A DNA stretch of 64,000 nt, from contig NZ_RCCC01000001.1 in NCBI RefSeq assembly GCF_003663825.1, positions 3,480,501-3,544,500 of the forward strand, given 5' to 3'. Under the pieces are notes generated by a model. The model was not told where the DNA came from. It ran no database searches and saw only the letters and a list, made by a program, of their open reading frames with translations. A program made the translations under genes and the position numbers. Shown here one piece after another: positions 28,827 through 41,609 of this stretch (position 1 is its first letter; the number at the start of each line of letters is the position of its first letter). The DNA comes from Acidovorax sp. 106 (GTDB taxonomy: Bacteria > Pseudomonadota > Gammaproteobacteria > Burkholderiales > Burkholderiaceae_C).

Positions 28827-29897
28827 ATGCGGCACGAAGCCCTCTCTTCTGCGGTGTCCGCCCTGGGGCGCCGGCGCTTGGTCATGGCGGTGCCGTTGCT
28901 GGGTGGCTTGGCCTGGGCTTGGTCAGGCCGTGCCGCTGCGCTTGTGGCCGCGCCAAGTACCGTGCAAGGCGTTGTCCTGCGGGATCGCCAGACGCTGCTG
29001 GGCACGGCGGTGGACATCGTGGTGCAAGGCCCGGATACGGCCCTGCTGCGGCAAGCGGTGGACCAGGCCTTTGCCCGCATGCAGGCGCTGCAGGCCTTGC
29101 TCAGCCGCTTTGAACCCCACAGTGCGGTGCGCCGCATTGGCGATGCTGCGGGCGTGCGCGCTGTGCCGGTGCCGCCAGTGGTGATGGCGGTGCTGCAGGA
29201 AGCACAGCGCGTGTCTGCCGCGACCGGCGGTGCTTTTGATGCCACCGTGGGTGGCCTCAAGGCTTGGCATTTTGGGGCGGGTGAGCAGCGCATGCCCGAT
29301 GCCCGCGAAGTGGCTCGCCAGTTGCAGTACGTCAATGCCGGTGCGCTGGTGCTGGATGCGCGCGCTGGCACGGCGTTTTTGCAGCGACCCGGCATGGCGC
29401 TGGACTTGGGGGGGATTGCCAAGCTGCCGATTCTGGAAGCAGGCATGCAGGTGCTGCAGGCGCATGGCATAGAGAACGCCATGGTCAACGGTGGTGGTGA
29501 TGTGCTGGTGCAAGGCCAGTTGCAGGGTCGACCATGGCGCGTGGGGCTGCGCGACCCGCGTGCGCCGTCGCAGTTGCTGGGGGCTGTGGCATTGCCAGGC
29601 CCTGCCGTGGTGGCGTCGTCTGGCGACTACGAGCGCTGCTTCATGCATGCAGGGCAGCGCCAGCACCATGTGCTGGACCCCCACACGGGCTGGCCTACGC
29701 AAGGCGTGCACGGTGTGAGCCTGGTGGCCCGCTCGGTGGCCGAAGTCAACGGCCTGGGCACGGCCATGATGGTGCGGGGCCCCGAGGCCGGCCGGGCGCT
29801 GGCTGAGCAAACCCCGGGCCTGGCAGTGCTGATGGCGCGAAGCGATGGCAGCATTTGGCAGTCTGCGGCAATGCAGCGCAGGCTGGTGTCGGTGTAG
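28827..29897 (+). CDS. nosX: NosX, ApbE-like FAD:protein FMN transferase
   Basis: A 356-residue exported flavin transferase that covalently attaches FMN to NosR. A twin-arginine-like signal (GRRRLVMAVPLLGG, about residues 12-25) is present. ApbE motifs include ATGGAFDATVGGL, ALDLGGIAKLPILEAG and NGGGDVLVQGQ. VASSGDYERCF and HHVLDPHTGWPTQGV form the metal/FAD site, and LGTAMMVRG is near the end. It is cotranscribed with the cytochrome gene and convergent with apaH. Confidence 0.92.
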   Translation: MRHEALSSAVSALGRRRLVMAVPLLGGLAWAWSGRAAALVAAPSTVQGVVLRDRQTLLGTAVDIVVQGPDTALLRQAVDQAFARMQALQALLSRFEPHSAVRRIGDAAGVRAVPVPPVVMAVLQEAQRVSAATGGAFDATVGGLKAWHFGAGEQRMPDAREVARQLQYVNAGALVLDARAGTAFLQRPGMALDLGGIAKLPILEAGMQVLQAHGIENAMVNGGGDVLVQGQLQGRPWRVGLRDPRAPSQLLGAVALPGPAVVASSGDYERCFMHAGQRQHHVLDPHTGWPTQGVHGVSLVARSVAEVNGLGTAMMVRGPEAGRALAEQTPGLAVLMARSDGSIWQSAAMQRRLVSV

Positions 29898-30006
29898 TCA
29901 CGGCCACTTTGGGTGGTGCAGCCATTCGCTGCGGACATGCGACAGGTCGCGGGCAGCATTTCAGCGCTGTGGTCTGAGTGATCTGGCTACAGCGCCTGCG
30001 GTTTGC

Positions 30007-30852
30007 TCAATTGCCCGGCGCCTGGGCTTGTTCGCAATGCACCTGGATCAACTCGCGCTGCGCCAGCGTGCTGCCGAACCTCACAGCGCTGAGGCAGCCG
30101 CCCCAGACGCAGCCTGTGTCCAGCCCCAGCAGGTGAGGGCGGTTCAGCCAGCCCAGCGTAGACCAATGCCCAAAGGCCATCACCGTGTTTGCAGTGCGGC
30201 GGCCTGTGGCTTCGAACCATGGCACCAAGCCTGCCGGGGCGCTGGCTGCGCTTTCGGTGCTTTCAAAGTCCATCACCCCCTCTGGCGAGCAAAAGCGCAG
30301 GCGCGTGAAGGCGTTGACGATCACCCGCAGCCGCTCGGTGCCTTGCAGGGCGTTGCTCCAGCGGTCAGGCAGGTTGCCGTACATCTGGTGCAAAAAGTCA
30401 GGCAGGTCGGGGCCCTTCAATACAGCATGCACTTCATCGGCCAAAGCCAGTGCGTCCTGCGCCGTCCATTGCGGCAATACGCCTGCGTGCACCATCAGCA
30501 GCGTTTCGCCCGCATGCTCATGCTGGCGTGCCAGGGGTTGGTGGCGCAGCCACTGCAGTAGTGCATCCCGGTCTGGGGCGTCGAGCACGTGGTGGAGCGT
30601 GTCGCGCTTGGAGGGCTTGCGCGCGCCGTGGGCGGCCGCCAGCAGGTGCAGATCGTGGTTTCCGAGCAGCGCGCGCAGCGCGTCGCCATGGGCGGCGCAG
30701 CGGCGCAGCACAGCGGCCGATTCGGGGCCCCGGTTGACCAGGTCGCCCAACAGGTAAACGGTGTCGCGGCTGGGTGAAAAACCAATGCTGTCCAAAAGCC
30801 TGCCCAATGCACTGTCGCAGCCTTGAATGTCGCCGATGCAATAAATAGCCAT
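30007..30852 (-). CDS. apaH: Symmetrical bis(5'-nucleosyl)-tetraphosphatase
   Basis: A 281-residue phosphoesterase that hydrolyses Ap4A to two ADP. Metal motifs are GDIQGC (residues 7-12), GDLVNRGPES, GNHDLHLLA and the His of MVHAGVLPQW. The C-terminal FGHWSTLG and GLDTGCVWGG are typical of ApaH. The ATG at 30852 gives the family N-terminus MAIYCIGDIQG; a longer open frame exists upstream but adds nothing related. The gene stands alone. Confidence 0.96.
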   Translation of the reverse strand: MAIYCIGDIQGCDSALGRLLDSIGFSPSRDTVYLLGDLVNRGPESAAVLRRCAAHGDALRALLGNHDLHLLAAAHGARKPSKRDTLHHVLDAPDRDALLQWLRHQPLARQHEHAGETLLMVHAGVLPQWTAQDALALADEVHAVLKGPDLPDFLHQMYGNLPDRWSNALQGTERLRVIVNAFTRLRFCSPEGVMDFESTESAASAPAGLVPWFEATGRRTANTVMAFGHWSTLGWLNRPHLLGLDTGCVWGGCLSAVRFGSTLAQRELIQVHCEQAQAPGN

Positions 30853-31238
30853 GTCGTTCCAAAAATGGGTATCGAGCCGATTTTCCGCCAAGTCAGCTTC
30901 GTAGGGCGTTCTCCTGCAAATACCGCGCAGCCTGCGCCGCAAAGCCATCTTTGGATCGGGCAGCGGCGGCGCAATGATGAAATGGCGGTGTGGTGAGATA
31001 CACGGATTTTCTGATGTGGGTGATGTCGGTATTGGCAGACTAGGCCGTGCCCAGATTCTGAATGGGTCCATTCCATGCAAGAGGTGGCGTGGCTATGCCG
31101 CAAGAGGGTTGGACGGGGTGGCGGGCACTGGGGCTGAATCGCTGACCCTAAATACAGCCTTTTTGAAGGCGTTATTTGAATTCCTTGCGGAACTCCGTCA
31201 ATTTTCTGGACTCAAGGGCGATAGGCGCTATTTTTTCT

Positions 31239-31244
31239 TATAAT
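31239..31244 (+). promoter_or_regulatory. Candidate -10 box of the H-NS-type gene
   Basis: A perfect TATAAT lies 35 bases before the ATG at 31280, in an AT-rich stretch. No good -35 hexamer is found at 16-18 bases, so the promoter may rely on other contacts. Confidence 0.5.
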
Positions 31245-31279
31245 CGCGAAACTGTCCTACTTACTTTTGATTACGCACC

Positions 31280-31567
31280 ATGACCACTTACAAAGAACTG
31301 CTGAAGCAACGTGAAGCCCTGGAGCAACAAATCAGCGAAGCCCGCCGACGCGAACTGAGCGACGCTGTGAACCAGGTCCGTGCTTTGGTGGCTGAATTTG
31401 GTTTGACTTCGCAAGACGTATTCCCCACGGGCCGCGCACGCAGCGCCAGCGCAGGTACCAAGGTGGCCCCTAAGTACCGCAACCCCGCCACTGGTGAAAC
31501 CTGGACGGGCCGTGGCAAGGCGCCCAAGTGGATTCAAAACGAAAACCGTGAGCAATTCATCATTTAA
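31280..31567 (+). CDS. H-NS-type nucleoid protein
   Basis: A 95-residue DNA-binding protein, shorter than enterobacterial H-NS (about 137) but normal for many betaproteobacterial homologues. Residues 1-40 are predicted to form the helical oligomerisation segment. The C-terminal DNA-binding motif is YRNPATGETWTGRGKAPKW (about residues 66-84). It likely silences AT-rich genes. It is monocistronic, with a candidate TATAAT upstream and a strong terminator downstream. Confidence 0.93.
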   Translation: MTTYKELLKQREALEQQISEARRRELSDAVNQVRALVAEFGLTSQDVFPTGRARSASAGTKVAPKYRNPATGETWTGRGKAPKWIQNENREQFII

Positions 31568-31590
31568 TGACCGTCATTCACGGTCAATAT

Positions 31591-31620
31591 AAAAAAAGCC
31601 CGCGTTAGCGGGCTTTTTTT
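31591..31620. terminator. Bidirectional-looking terminator of the H-NS-type gene
   Basis: A stem AGCCCGC/GCGGGCT with GTTA loop (31604-31607) is flanked by seven A before and seven T after. The symmetry would allow termination in both directions. Confidence 0.95.
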
Positions 31621-32413
31621 ATGGCTGATCCATTGGCATGCAGGTTTCCGTGATTTTGTCACCAGCCATTGCAGCAGGGTTTCGGGCCCATCGGTGACAA
31701 AAGTGGGCCGTGTTTTACCCCCGCATTGTTCCCAGCAGTTTTTCAGGCAAACACTTTGGTGTCATTTTGACGTTTCGGAAACAATGGGGCTCTCGCGGTG
31801 TGCTTCATCACTGCCTGCCCCTTTTCTAATCAAAGTTAAACATGCGGGTAGGGCTGTTGGCGGCATTGCGATGGACCAGTTTGGTCCTGGGCATATTGCG
31901 GCCTGAGAACTGCGCAATACAGGTGCGGCGCGCTTTTCCCACTGGGGGATGGGCGTTCAGCGTGAGAAGGGTAGGTGCTTGGCGTGCTTCTTCTGTGCCA
32001 CAAAGTGGTGCGTGCGCGGTTTAAGTCGTTAACCCGATGTGGGTTATCCGTAGAAGTGTCTTGGTTATGCCCGCCAATGGAGTTTCCGTGTTACGCACGA
32101 TGGCCCCAGCATTCAGTGTGTGAATCATCGGGCCTTGGCGGTCTGCCTCGCGGCGTCCCCTCGCCATGGTGGCTGCCGCTGGATGTCCCCACGATTGCAT
32201 CCTTGCCCGAGGCTGCCAGAATGGATGCAGCGCCCCCAGAACCTGGGGATGGCCTTTCGTGCCCTCGAAAAGACCGTCAACGGGTTCCGACGCCCGCGCC
32301 TTTGCCGCCCGGTCGTGCCACCAGTGCTCTGATGCTTGCGGCAAATGACAGGGCGGGAAGGGCTCACGCTCTTTGAACCGGTTTCTCCCCCGTTGTCTTC
32401 ACAGGAGTTCGCC
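31621..32413. other. Long intergenic region before acnA
   Basis: About 790 bases without a convincing gene. It contains a spaced inverted repeat, TTTTGTCACC (31654-31663) and GGTGACAAAA (31693-31702). Short open frames here have no recognisable features. An AGGAG ribosome-binding site for acnA lies at 32403-32407. Confidence 0.6.
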
Positions 32414-35371
<2,958 letters not shown>

Positions 35372-35702
35372 CTTAGGTCTGCCTGGGGGCGGGCAGGGGG
35401 TGTGCCAACGGCCTGGCGTTGGCGGCGTACCCGCGCCGCAACGGCGGGGAAGAGTGGATGGACAGGCGTTAACGCCTAGATACACTCAAAGCTGTGCAGA
35501 GCCTCTTTTGCGCAGGCTGCTGCGGTAGCGCCCCGCCCTGTGTGGTGGAGGATGTTCACCGATGCGGTCGGGAATCTGCGCCGCTGCTGCGTCTGCGGTT
35601 GGGGCTTTCAAGGTGGTGTGGTGTGCGGGCCTGCACGGGCGCCTTGCGGTGCCGGCTCCAAATGCTTGTTGTGGCTCACGTTTTCGAATCGGCCCCTGCC
35701 CT
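35372..35702. other. Intergenic region before the first GGDEF-EAL gene
   Basis: A 331-base stretch. The reading frame of the downstream gene is open back to an ATG at 35562, but that extension is rich in Cys and Ala and lacks similarity to a signal or domain. No terminator for acnA is obvious. Confidence 0.5.
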
Positions 35703-38700
35703 ATGCGTTTTCTTTCTCGCCGCGCTCTTGCAGGCGCCTTCGCCTCTGATGCACCCGCCGTGACGGTGGTGCTGGTGGTGGCCGCCTTGGTGCTGTTGCT
35801 GCCACTCCTGTCCATGCTGCTGGGGGGCGAGGGGCATGCCCTGCACGGGGTCGAGCCTTTGATGGAGCTGGCCTCGGTGCTGCTGGGGTTGCTGGTGGTA
35901 TCGGTCTCCTTGAACGTGCTGGACCCGCGCGAGCAGGGCCGCTCCAACGTGCTGGTGGTGGGGTTTGGGCTGGCGGCGGTGTGCAACTTTCTGCACGGTG
36001 CCGTGGCCCACTCGCCCGAGGGGCATTTGGCGGGGGGCTCGGCCGATGTGTCGCTGTGGATGAGCACCTGGGCACGCCTGGCAGAGTGGGCCGCGCTCAG
36101 CTTGGTGGCAGCACGCTACTCCTTGCCGGGGCAGCCCCGTGCCTGGGCTGCGGCGGCGTGCCTGTGGGCGTTTGGCATGCTGTGGCTGGCTTCGGTAGGT
36201 GTGCCTGCCTGGTTTGCGCACACAGGGCTGCGCAAGCCCCTGGGGCTGGTCCTGGTGGTTGCGCTGGGCGCCACGGCCGTGTGGCTTTACTGGGGCACAG
36301 CGGGGCAGGGGCGTGAGCGATTCATGGCCTGGGCTGCGGGCGCTTTCATGTGTGGTGAGCTGGTGGTGGGATTGGGGGGCGGCATGCACGGCCAGCATTC
36401 CAGTTGGGGCAACCCGCTGGCCCACGGCTTTCGGGTGCTGGCGTATGCGCTGCTGTTCCAGGGCGTTTTCATTGCTGGCATCCGTCGCCCCTACGTGCAG
36501 GTCCGCGAGGCGCAAGAGCGCTTGCGCGACAGTGAATTGAGACTGCAGCTGTTGGGGCGCAATTTGCCCAATAGCGTGCTCTACCAGATAGTCCGTGATG
36601 CCGACGGCACCACCCGTTTTGTGCACATGGGGGATGCGATTGAGCGGCTCAATGGCGTGACGGCTGCACAGGTGCTCAGCGACATCGAGGTGCTGCACCG
36701 CCAGATCGTTCCGGAAGACTTGCAGGCGCTGGTGGCCGCGCGCCGCGAGTCGTTCCACGCCATGGCATCGATGGAGGTGGTGGTGCGCATGCGCCGCCCG
36801 GACGGTGAGTTGCGCTGGATGCGCTTGAGCGCTTCACCCCGTGCGCTGGATGGCGGTCGGGTGATATGGGACGGGGTGCAGAGTGATATCACCGTCGAAC
36901 GTCAGGCCGAAGTGGCCGCCCATGCGCACGAGGCGCAGATGGCCGAGGTGCTGCGGCGGGTGCCCGGCGGCGTGGCGCGCATCGACCGCGACCTGCGTGT
37001 GCTCTACATGAACGCGCAGCAGGCCGACTGGCTGCAGCAGCCAGTGCAGGCCCTGCAGGGGCAGCGTCTGCCCGAGGTGATTGCTCCCTGGCTCATGGCG
37101 CGTTTGCGTGAGCCCATTGAGCAGGCGTTCACCGGGCAAACCGTGGTGTTTGAGCACCGGTCGGACACCGAGAGGGGCGCCCAGTACTGGCGCACCACCA
37201 TCGTGCCGGAGTCAGCGGCCGGTCAGTCGCCCCCTGCAGTGGTGCTGTTTGCCTATGAATTGACGGACGTCAAGCGCATTGAGCTTGAGCTGGCCGAGCA
37301 AAAGACCCACCTGGCCCGCGTGGTCAACGCCATGCCCGACATGGTGTTCCTCAAGGATGTGAACGGTGTGTACCTGGCTGGCAATCCCGTGTTTGAGCGG
37401 TTTGCGGGCCGCCCGGAGCGTGACATCGTGGGCCTCACCGACCTGGACTTTGTGCCCGAAGCCGATGCCCAGAGATTCCGTGCCATGGACCGCCGGGCCA
37501 TTGCGGCCTGGCAGCCGTTGGTGTACGAAGAGACGTTGACCTTTGCCGAAGACGGCTACCAGGGCCAGTTTGAAACCATCAAAACCCCCATCCGCGATTC
37601 GCAAGGCCGCGTGACGGGCGTGCTGGGCGTTTGCCGCGACATCACAGACCGCAAGCGAGCAGAGCAAGAGATCGAGCGGCTGGCGTTCTACGACGCATTG
37701 ACCGGGCTGCCCAACCGCAGGTTGCTGCTGGACCGCCTGCAACGCTCCATCGCCGCAGGCCAACGCACCAAAGCCCAAGGGGCGCTGCTGTTCATCGACC
37801 TCGATAACTTCAAAGACTTGAACGACACCCTGGGCCACGACATGGGCGACCAGCTTTTGTCCCAAGTGGCCGCCCGATTGGTGGGCAGCGTGCGCGAAGC
37901 CGACACCGTCGCGCGCTTTGGGGGGGACGAATTCGTCGTCATGCTGGAAAACCTCAGCGCCGACCTGCACGAAGCCGCCAGCCAAGCAGAAATCGTCGCC
38001 GACAAACTGCTGGCCAGCCTGAACGAACCCTTCGCGCTGGACGGAGGGCAACACTACAGCACCCCCAGCATCGGCATCACCCTGTACGGGGAACAACGCC
38101 TGAGCGTAGACGAACTGCTCAAACGCGCAGACCTGGCCATGTACCAGGCCAAAGCTGCAGGACGCAACACCCAACGCTTCTTTGACCCCGACATGCAAGC
38201 GGCAGTCAACGCCCGCTCCAACCTGGAAGCCGACCTGCGCCAAGGCCTGGCGCGGGGCGAACTCATGGTGCACTACCAGCCCGTGGTGGACCAAGACGGC
38301 AAACTCGTGGGGGCAGAAGCACTGGCCCGCTGGCGCCACCCCCAGCGCGGCATGATCAGCCCGGCAGACTTCATCCCCCTGGCAGAGCAAACCGGCCTCA
38401 TCCTGCCGCTGGGGCAAACCGTACTGCACACCGCGTGCAGCCAACTGGCCGCCTGGGCGCAAAACCCGGCCACAGCGCACCTGACCCTGTCCGTGAACGT
38501 CAGCGCCCGGCAATTCAGACAAGCAGGCTTCGTGGCCCAAGTGCTGGGCACCTTGAAAGACTGCCAAGCCGACCCAAGCCGACTCAAACTCGAACTCACG
38601 GAAAGCCTGCTGCTGGGAGACATAGAAGACACGATAGAGCGCATGGAGCAACTCAAGAAAGAAGGGGTGGGCTTTGCGCTGGATGACTTTGGCACGGGGT

Positions 38701-39029
38701 ACTCGAGTTTGAGCTACCTCAAGCGGCTACCGCTGGACCAGGTGAAGATAGACCAGAGCTTTGTGCGGGACGTGCTGAGCGACCCGAACGACGCGGCGAT
38801 TGTGAGGACGATCTTGGCGCTGGCCAAGAGCTTGGACTTGGAGGTGGTGGCCGAGGGGGTGGAGACGGCGGGGCAGCTGGGGTTTTTGAGGCTGCACGGG
38901 TGCGAGGGGTTCCAGGGGTATCTGTTTGGCAGACCGGTCCCTGTAGACGTGTTTGAGCGCGACCATGACCTGAGCCACCCGGAGGGCGCACAGCCTACAC
39001 AACCCCCACCCCCCAGGACGCGTGCATGA
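35703..39029 (+). CDS. Membrane PAS-GGDEF-EAL cyclic-di-GMP regulator
   Basis: A 1108-residue signalling protein. The N-terminus has about seven membrane helices in a MASE-like sensor region (residues of about 15-270). Three PAS-like domains follow: one starting near NSVLYQIVRDADGTTRF, one near RRVPGGVARIDRDLRVLYMN, and one near NAMPDMVFLKDVNGVYLAG. The GGDEF motif is intact at residues 740-744, with an RxxD site (READ) before it. The EAL motif is at 872-874 (EALARWRHP), with the DDFGTGYSSL loop. Both cyclase and phosphodiesterase activity are possible. Codon use changes sharply near 38640. The start at 35703 gives a clean Arg-then-hydrophobic N-terminus; ATG 35562 is an alternative. It overlaps the next gene by ATGA. 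Confidence 0.93.
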   Translation: MRFLSRRALAGAFASDAPAVTVVLVVAALVLLLPLLSMLLGGEGHALHGVEPLMELASVLLGLLVVSVSLNVLDPREQGRSNVLVVGFGLAAVCNFLHGAVAHSPEGHLAGGSADVSLWMSTWARLAEWAALSLVAARYSLPGQPRAWAAAACLWAFGMLWLASVGVPAWFAHTGLRKPLGLVLVVALGATAVWLYWGTAGQGRERFMAWAAGAFMCGELVVGLGGGMHGQHSSWGNPLAHGFRVLAYALLFQGVFIAGIRRPYVQVREAQERLRDSELRLQLLGRNLPNSVLYQIVRDADGTTRFVHMGDAIERLNGVTAAQVLSDIEVLHRQIVPEDLQALVAARRESFHAMASMEVVVRMRRPDGELRWMRLSASPRALDGGRVIWDGVQSDITVERQAEVAAHAHEAQMAEVLRRVPGGVARIDRDLRVLYMNAQQADWLQQPVQALQGQRLPEVIAPWLMARLREPIEQAFTGQTVVFEHRSDTERGAQYWRTTIVPESAAGQSPPAVVLFAYELTDVKRIELELAEQKTHLARVVNAMPDMVFLKDVNGVYLAGNPVFERFAGRPERDIVGLTDLDFVPEADAQRFRAMDRRAIAAWQPLVYEETLTFAEDGYQGQFETIKTPIRDSQGRVTGVLGVCRDITDRKRAEQEIERLAFYDALTGLPNRRLLLDRLQRSIAAGQRTKAQGALLFIDLDNFKDLNDTLGHDMGDQLLSQVAARLVGSVREADTVARFGGDEFVVMLENLSADLHEAASQAEIVADKLLASLNEPFALDGGQHYSTPSIGITLYGEQRLSVDELLKRADLAMYQAKAAGRNTQRFFDPDMQAAVNARSNLEADLRQGLARGELMVHYQPVVDQDGKLVGAEALARWRHPQRGMISPADFIPLAEQTGLILPLGQTVLHTACSQLAAWAQNPATAHLTLSVNVSARQFRQAGFVAQVLGTLKDCQADPSRLKLELTESLLLGDIEDTIERMEQLKKEGVGFALDDFGTGYSSLSYLKRLPLDQVKIDQSFVRDVLSDPNDAAIVRTILALAKSLDLEVVAEGVETAGQLGFLRLHGCEGFQGYLFGRPVPVDVFERDHDLSHPEGAQPTQPPPPRTRA

Positions 39030-41575
39030 CCGCAGCGGTGCTCTGGATTGACGAGGATGTGGCACACGCGCAGGCGGCCCAGGCGCTGCTGGCCACCACG
39101 CTGCCCGATTGCCGGGTCGTGCATGGCACCTGCGCGGCCGAAGCGGCTGGCGCGCTGGCCTCGCAGGCTTGGCGGGCGGTGGTGCTGTGCCTGCCGCCCA
39201 CGGCCACCGATGTGGCCGGGCCGCTGGCGCTGTGCGCAGGGCACCCTGTGCTGCTGTGCGTGACCCCGGCGCAAGAGGCGCTGGCCGCACGGGGCTTTCG
39301 CTGTGGGCTGGGCGACTATGTGCTGCGCGCGCAGGTTCCCATGGACGCAAGCCCTGCGTGCGCATCCCATGAGGCGGCCCATCTACATCTGCCCGAGCTG
39401 CTGCAGCGCCTGGCAGCGCTGTTGCAGCAGCCCGCCTTGCCGCAGGGGCCAGAGCAGCCCCAGGCCCTGGGGCAATTGCAGCGGCAGCGGCTGGCGCTGC
39501 AGGTCACCCTGGGGCGCATGAGCCAAGGCATCTTAAAGACCGGGCCCGATGGTCGCGTGCACATCTATAACCAGCGCGTTTTGGAGTTGCTGGACCTGCC
39601 CGAATCGCTCATGACCACCCAGCCCACGCTGGCGCAGGTGACGCAGGTGCAGGCGCAGCGTGGTGATTTTGGCGAAGGCTATTCGCTGGTGGATGTGCGC
39701 GGGCAAGCGTACGTAGCCCAAGGGGCCGTAGCGGCATCGCCCGCCCTGTACTGGCGCGCCACCCGCGACGGCCGCACGCTGGAAGTGCGCACGACGGCGG
39801 TCGAAGATGGCGGGCTGGTCCGCACCTTTGCCGATGTGAGCGACTATGTGCGCGTGGAGGCCGAGCTGCGCGAGAGCGAGGCGCGCTTTCGCTCGCTCAG
39901 CGATCTGTCTTCGGACTGGTATTGGGAGACCGATGCCCGAGGGTGCTTCGTGCAACTGGCGGGCGACTTGCGCATCAACGGCATCACCCAGGCAGACGTG
40001 CTGGGCCGCACCCGCTGGGAGCTGGGCGCGCTGAACATGAACGAGGCCGACTGGGCCACCCACCGTGCCGTGCTGGCATCCAAACAGCCCTTTCGCGACC
40101 TGGAACTGCAGCGAAGGCGCCCTGACGGCACCTTGCACTGGATCAGCGTGAGCGGTGTGCCCTTGCTTGACGGGCAGGGCGCTCTGCGGGGCTATCGCGG
40201 CGTGGGCCGCGACATCACGGAGCGCAAGGGCGTGGAAAGCCAGATTGAGCGTCTGGCGTTTTACGACGCCCTGACTGGCCTGCCCAACCGCAGGTTGCTG
40301 GTAGACCGGCTGCAACGCACGCTCAAGACTGTGGCGCGGCGGCCTGTGTATGGCGCCTTGTTGTTCATTGACCTGGACAATTTCAAAGACCTCAACGACA
40401 CCCAGGGCCATGACCAGGGCGACGAGCTGCTGGTGCAGGTGGCGCAGCGTTTGCAAGGCTGCGTGCGTGCCACCGACACCGTGGCGCGTTTTGGGGGCGA
40501 CGAGTTTGTAGTGCTGCTGGAAGACTTGAGCACGGATGCTGCACAGGCCAGTGCCGAAGCCGCCCTGGTTGCTAGCTACATCATCACCACGTTGGGCAAG
40601 CCCTACGCGATGGGCCCTGAGGGCGACATCGGCTACCACAGCACCCCTAGCATTGGCATTGCGCTGTTTGGCCCGCACCAGCCCTGCTCGGTGGACGAAC
40701 TGCTCAAGCACGCCGATCTGGCCATGTACCAAGCCAAGGCGGCTGGCCGCAATACACAGAGATTTTTTGACCCAGAGATGCAGGCCGCCGCCCGCGCTCG
40801 CTCGGTGCTGGAGACTGAGTTGCGTCGGGGCTTGCAGCTGCAGGAGATGCGGCTGTACTTTCAGCCGGTGGTGGACTGCAGCGGCCAACTGCAGGGGGCC
40901 GAGGCCCTGGTGCGCTGGTACCACCCGCAGCGCGGCGTAGTCGCCCCCGCCGAGTTCATTGGCATGGCAGAGCAGACCGGGCTGATCCTTCCGCTGGGCC
41001 AGTGGGTGTTGGAGGCAGCCTGCCAGCAACTGGTGGCCTGGTCGCGCACACGGCTCACCCGGGCGCTGTTCCTGTCGGTCAACGTGAGCGTGCGGCAGTT
41101 TCGGCAGGCCGATTTTGTGGAGCAGCTGCTGCAGGTGCTGCAGCAGACCGGCGCCAACCCCGAGCGCTTGAAGCTGGAGCTGACCGAGAGCCTGCTGCTG
41201 ACCGACGTGGAGGATGTGATTGCCCGCATGCAGCAGTTGCGCGAGCGGGGCGTGGGTTTCTCGCTGGACGACTTTGGCACGGGCTACTCGTCTCTGAGCT
41301 ACCTCAAGCGCCTGCCGCTGGATCAGCTCAAGATCGACCAGGGCTTTGTGCGCGACGTTCTCACCGACCCCAACGACGCCGCCATCGTGCGCACGATCTT
41401 GGCGCTGGCCAACAGCCTGGATTTGGGCGTGGTGGCCGAAGGGGTGGAGACGCCAGGCCAGCTTGAATTCCTCAAGCAGCATGGCTGCCCAGCGTTTCAA
41501 GGCTATCTGTTTGGCCGCCCCATGCCTGTGGCGGTGTTGGAGGCCGCGCTCGGGCCCGCAGGCGCCGAAGCGTAA
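39026..41575 (+). CDS. PAS-GGDEF-EAL protein with receiver-like N-terminus
   Basis: An 849-residue cytoplasmic protein. The first 100 residues resemble a receiver fold (AAVLWIDEDVAHAQAAQALL). The strand that should carry the phosphorylated Asp reads AVVLCLPPT, so it is probably a pseudo-receiver. Two PAS-like domains follow (GRMSQGILKTGPDGRVHIYN; DLSSDWYWETDARGCFVQLA). The GGDEF motif is intact at 490-494 and EAL at 626-628 (EALVRWYHP). Its GGDEF-EAL half closely parallels that of the gene just upstream, with which it overlaps by 4 bases. This suggests tandem duplication and co-expression. Confidence 0.93.
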   Translation: MTAAVLWIDEDVAHAQAAQALLATTLPDCRVVHGTCAAEAAGALASQAWRAVVLCLPPTATDVAGPLALCAGHPVLLCVTPAQEALAARGFRCGLGDYVLRAQVPMDASPACASHEAAHLHLPELLQRLAALLQQPALPQGPEQPQALGQLQRQRLALQVTLGRMSQGILKTGPDGRVHIYNQRVLELLDLPESLMTTQPTLAQVTQVQAQRGDFGEGYSLVDVRGQAYVAQGAVAASPALYWRATRDGRTLEVRTTAVEDGGLVRTFADVSDYVRVEAELRESEARFRSLSDLSSDWYWETDARGCFVQLAGDLRINGITQADVLGRTRWELGALNMNEADWATHRAVLASKQPFRDLELQRRRPDGTLHWISVSGVPLLDGQGALRGYRGVGRDITERKGVESQIERLAFYDALTGLPNRRLLVDRLQRTLKTVARRPVYGALLFIDLDNFKDLNDTQGHDQGDELLVQVAQRLQGCVRATDTVARFGGDEFVVLLEDLSTDAAQASAEAALVASYIITTLGKPYAMGPEGDIGYHSTPSIGIALFGPHQPCSVDELLKHADLAMYQAKAAGRNTQRFFDPEMQAAARARSVLETELRRGLQLQEMRLYFQPVVDCSGQLQGAEALVRWYHPQRGVVAPAEFIGMAEQTGLILPLGQWVLEAACQQLVAWSRTRLTRALFLSVNVSVRQFRQADFVEQLLQVLQQTGANPERLKLELTESLLLTDVEDVIARMQQLRERGVGFSLDDFGTGYSSLSYLKRLPLDQLKIDQGFVRDVLTDPNDAAIVRTILALANSLDLGVVAEGVETPGQLEFLKQHGCPAFQGYLFGRPMPVAVLEAALGPAGAEA

Positions 41576-41609
41576 AACTTGATCTGGGGCAGGGCCTGTG
41601 GAGGCCCTG

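Noticed and set aside
31694..31906. A 70-codon frame in the gap before acnA
   Set aside because: No convincing ribosome-binding site, signal or domain; composition is not protein-like.
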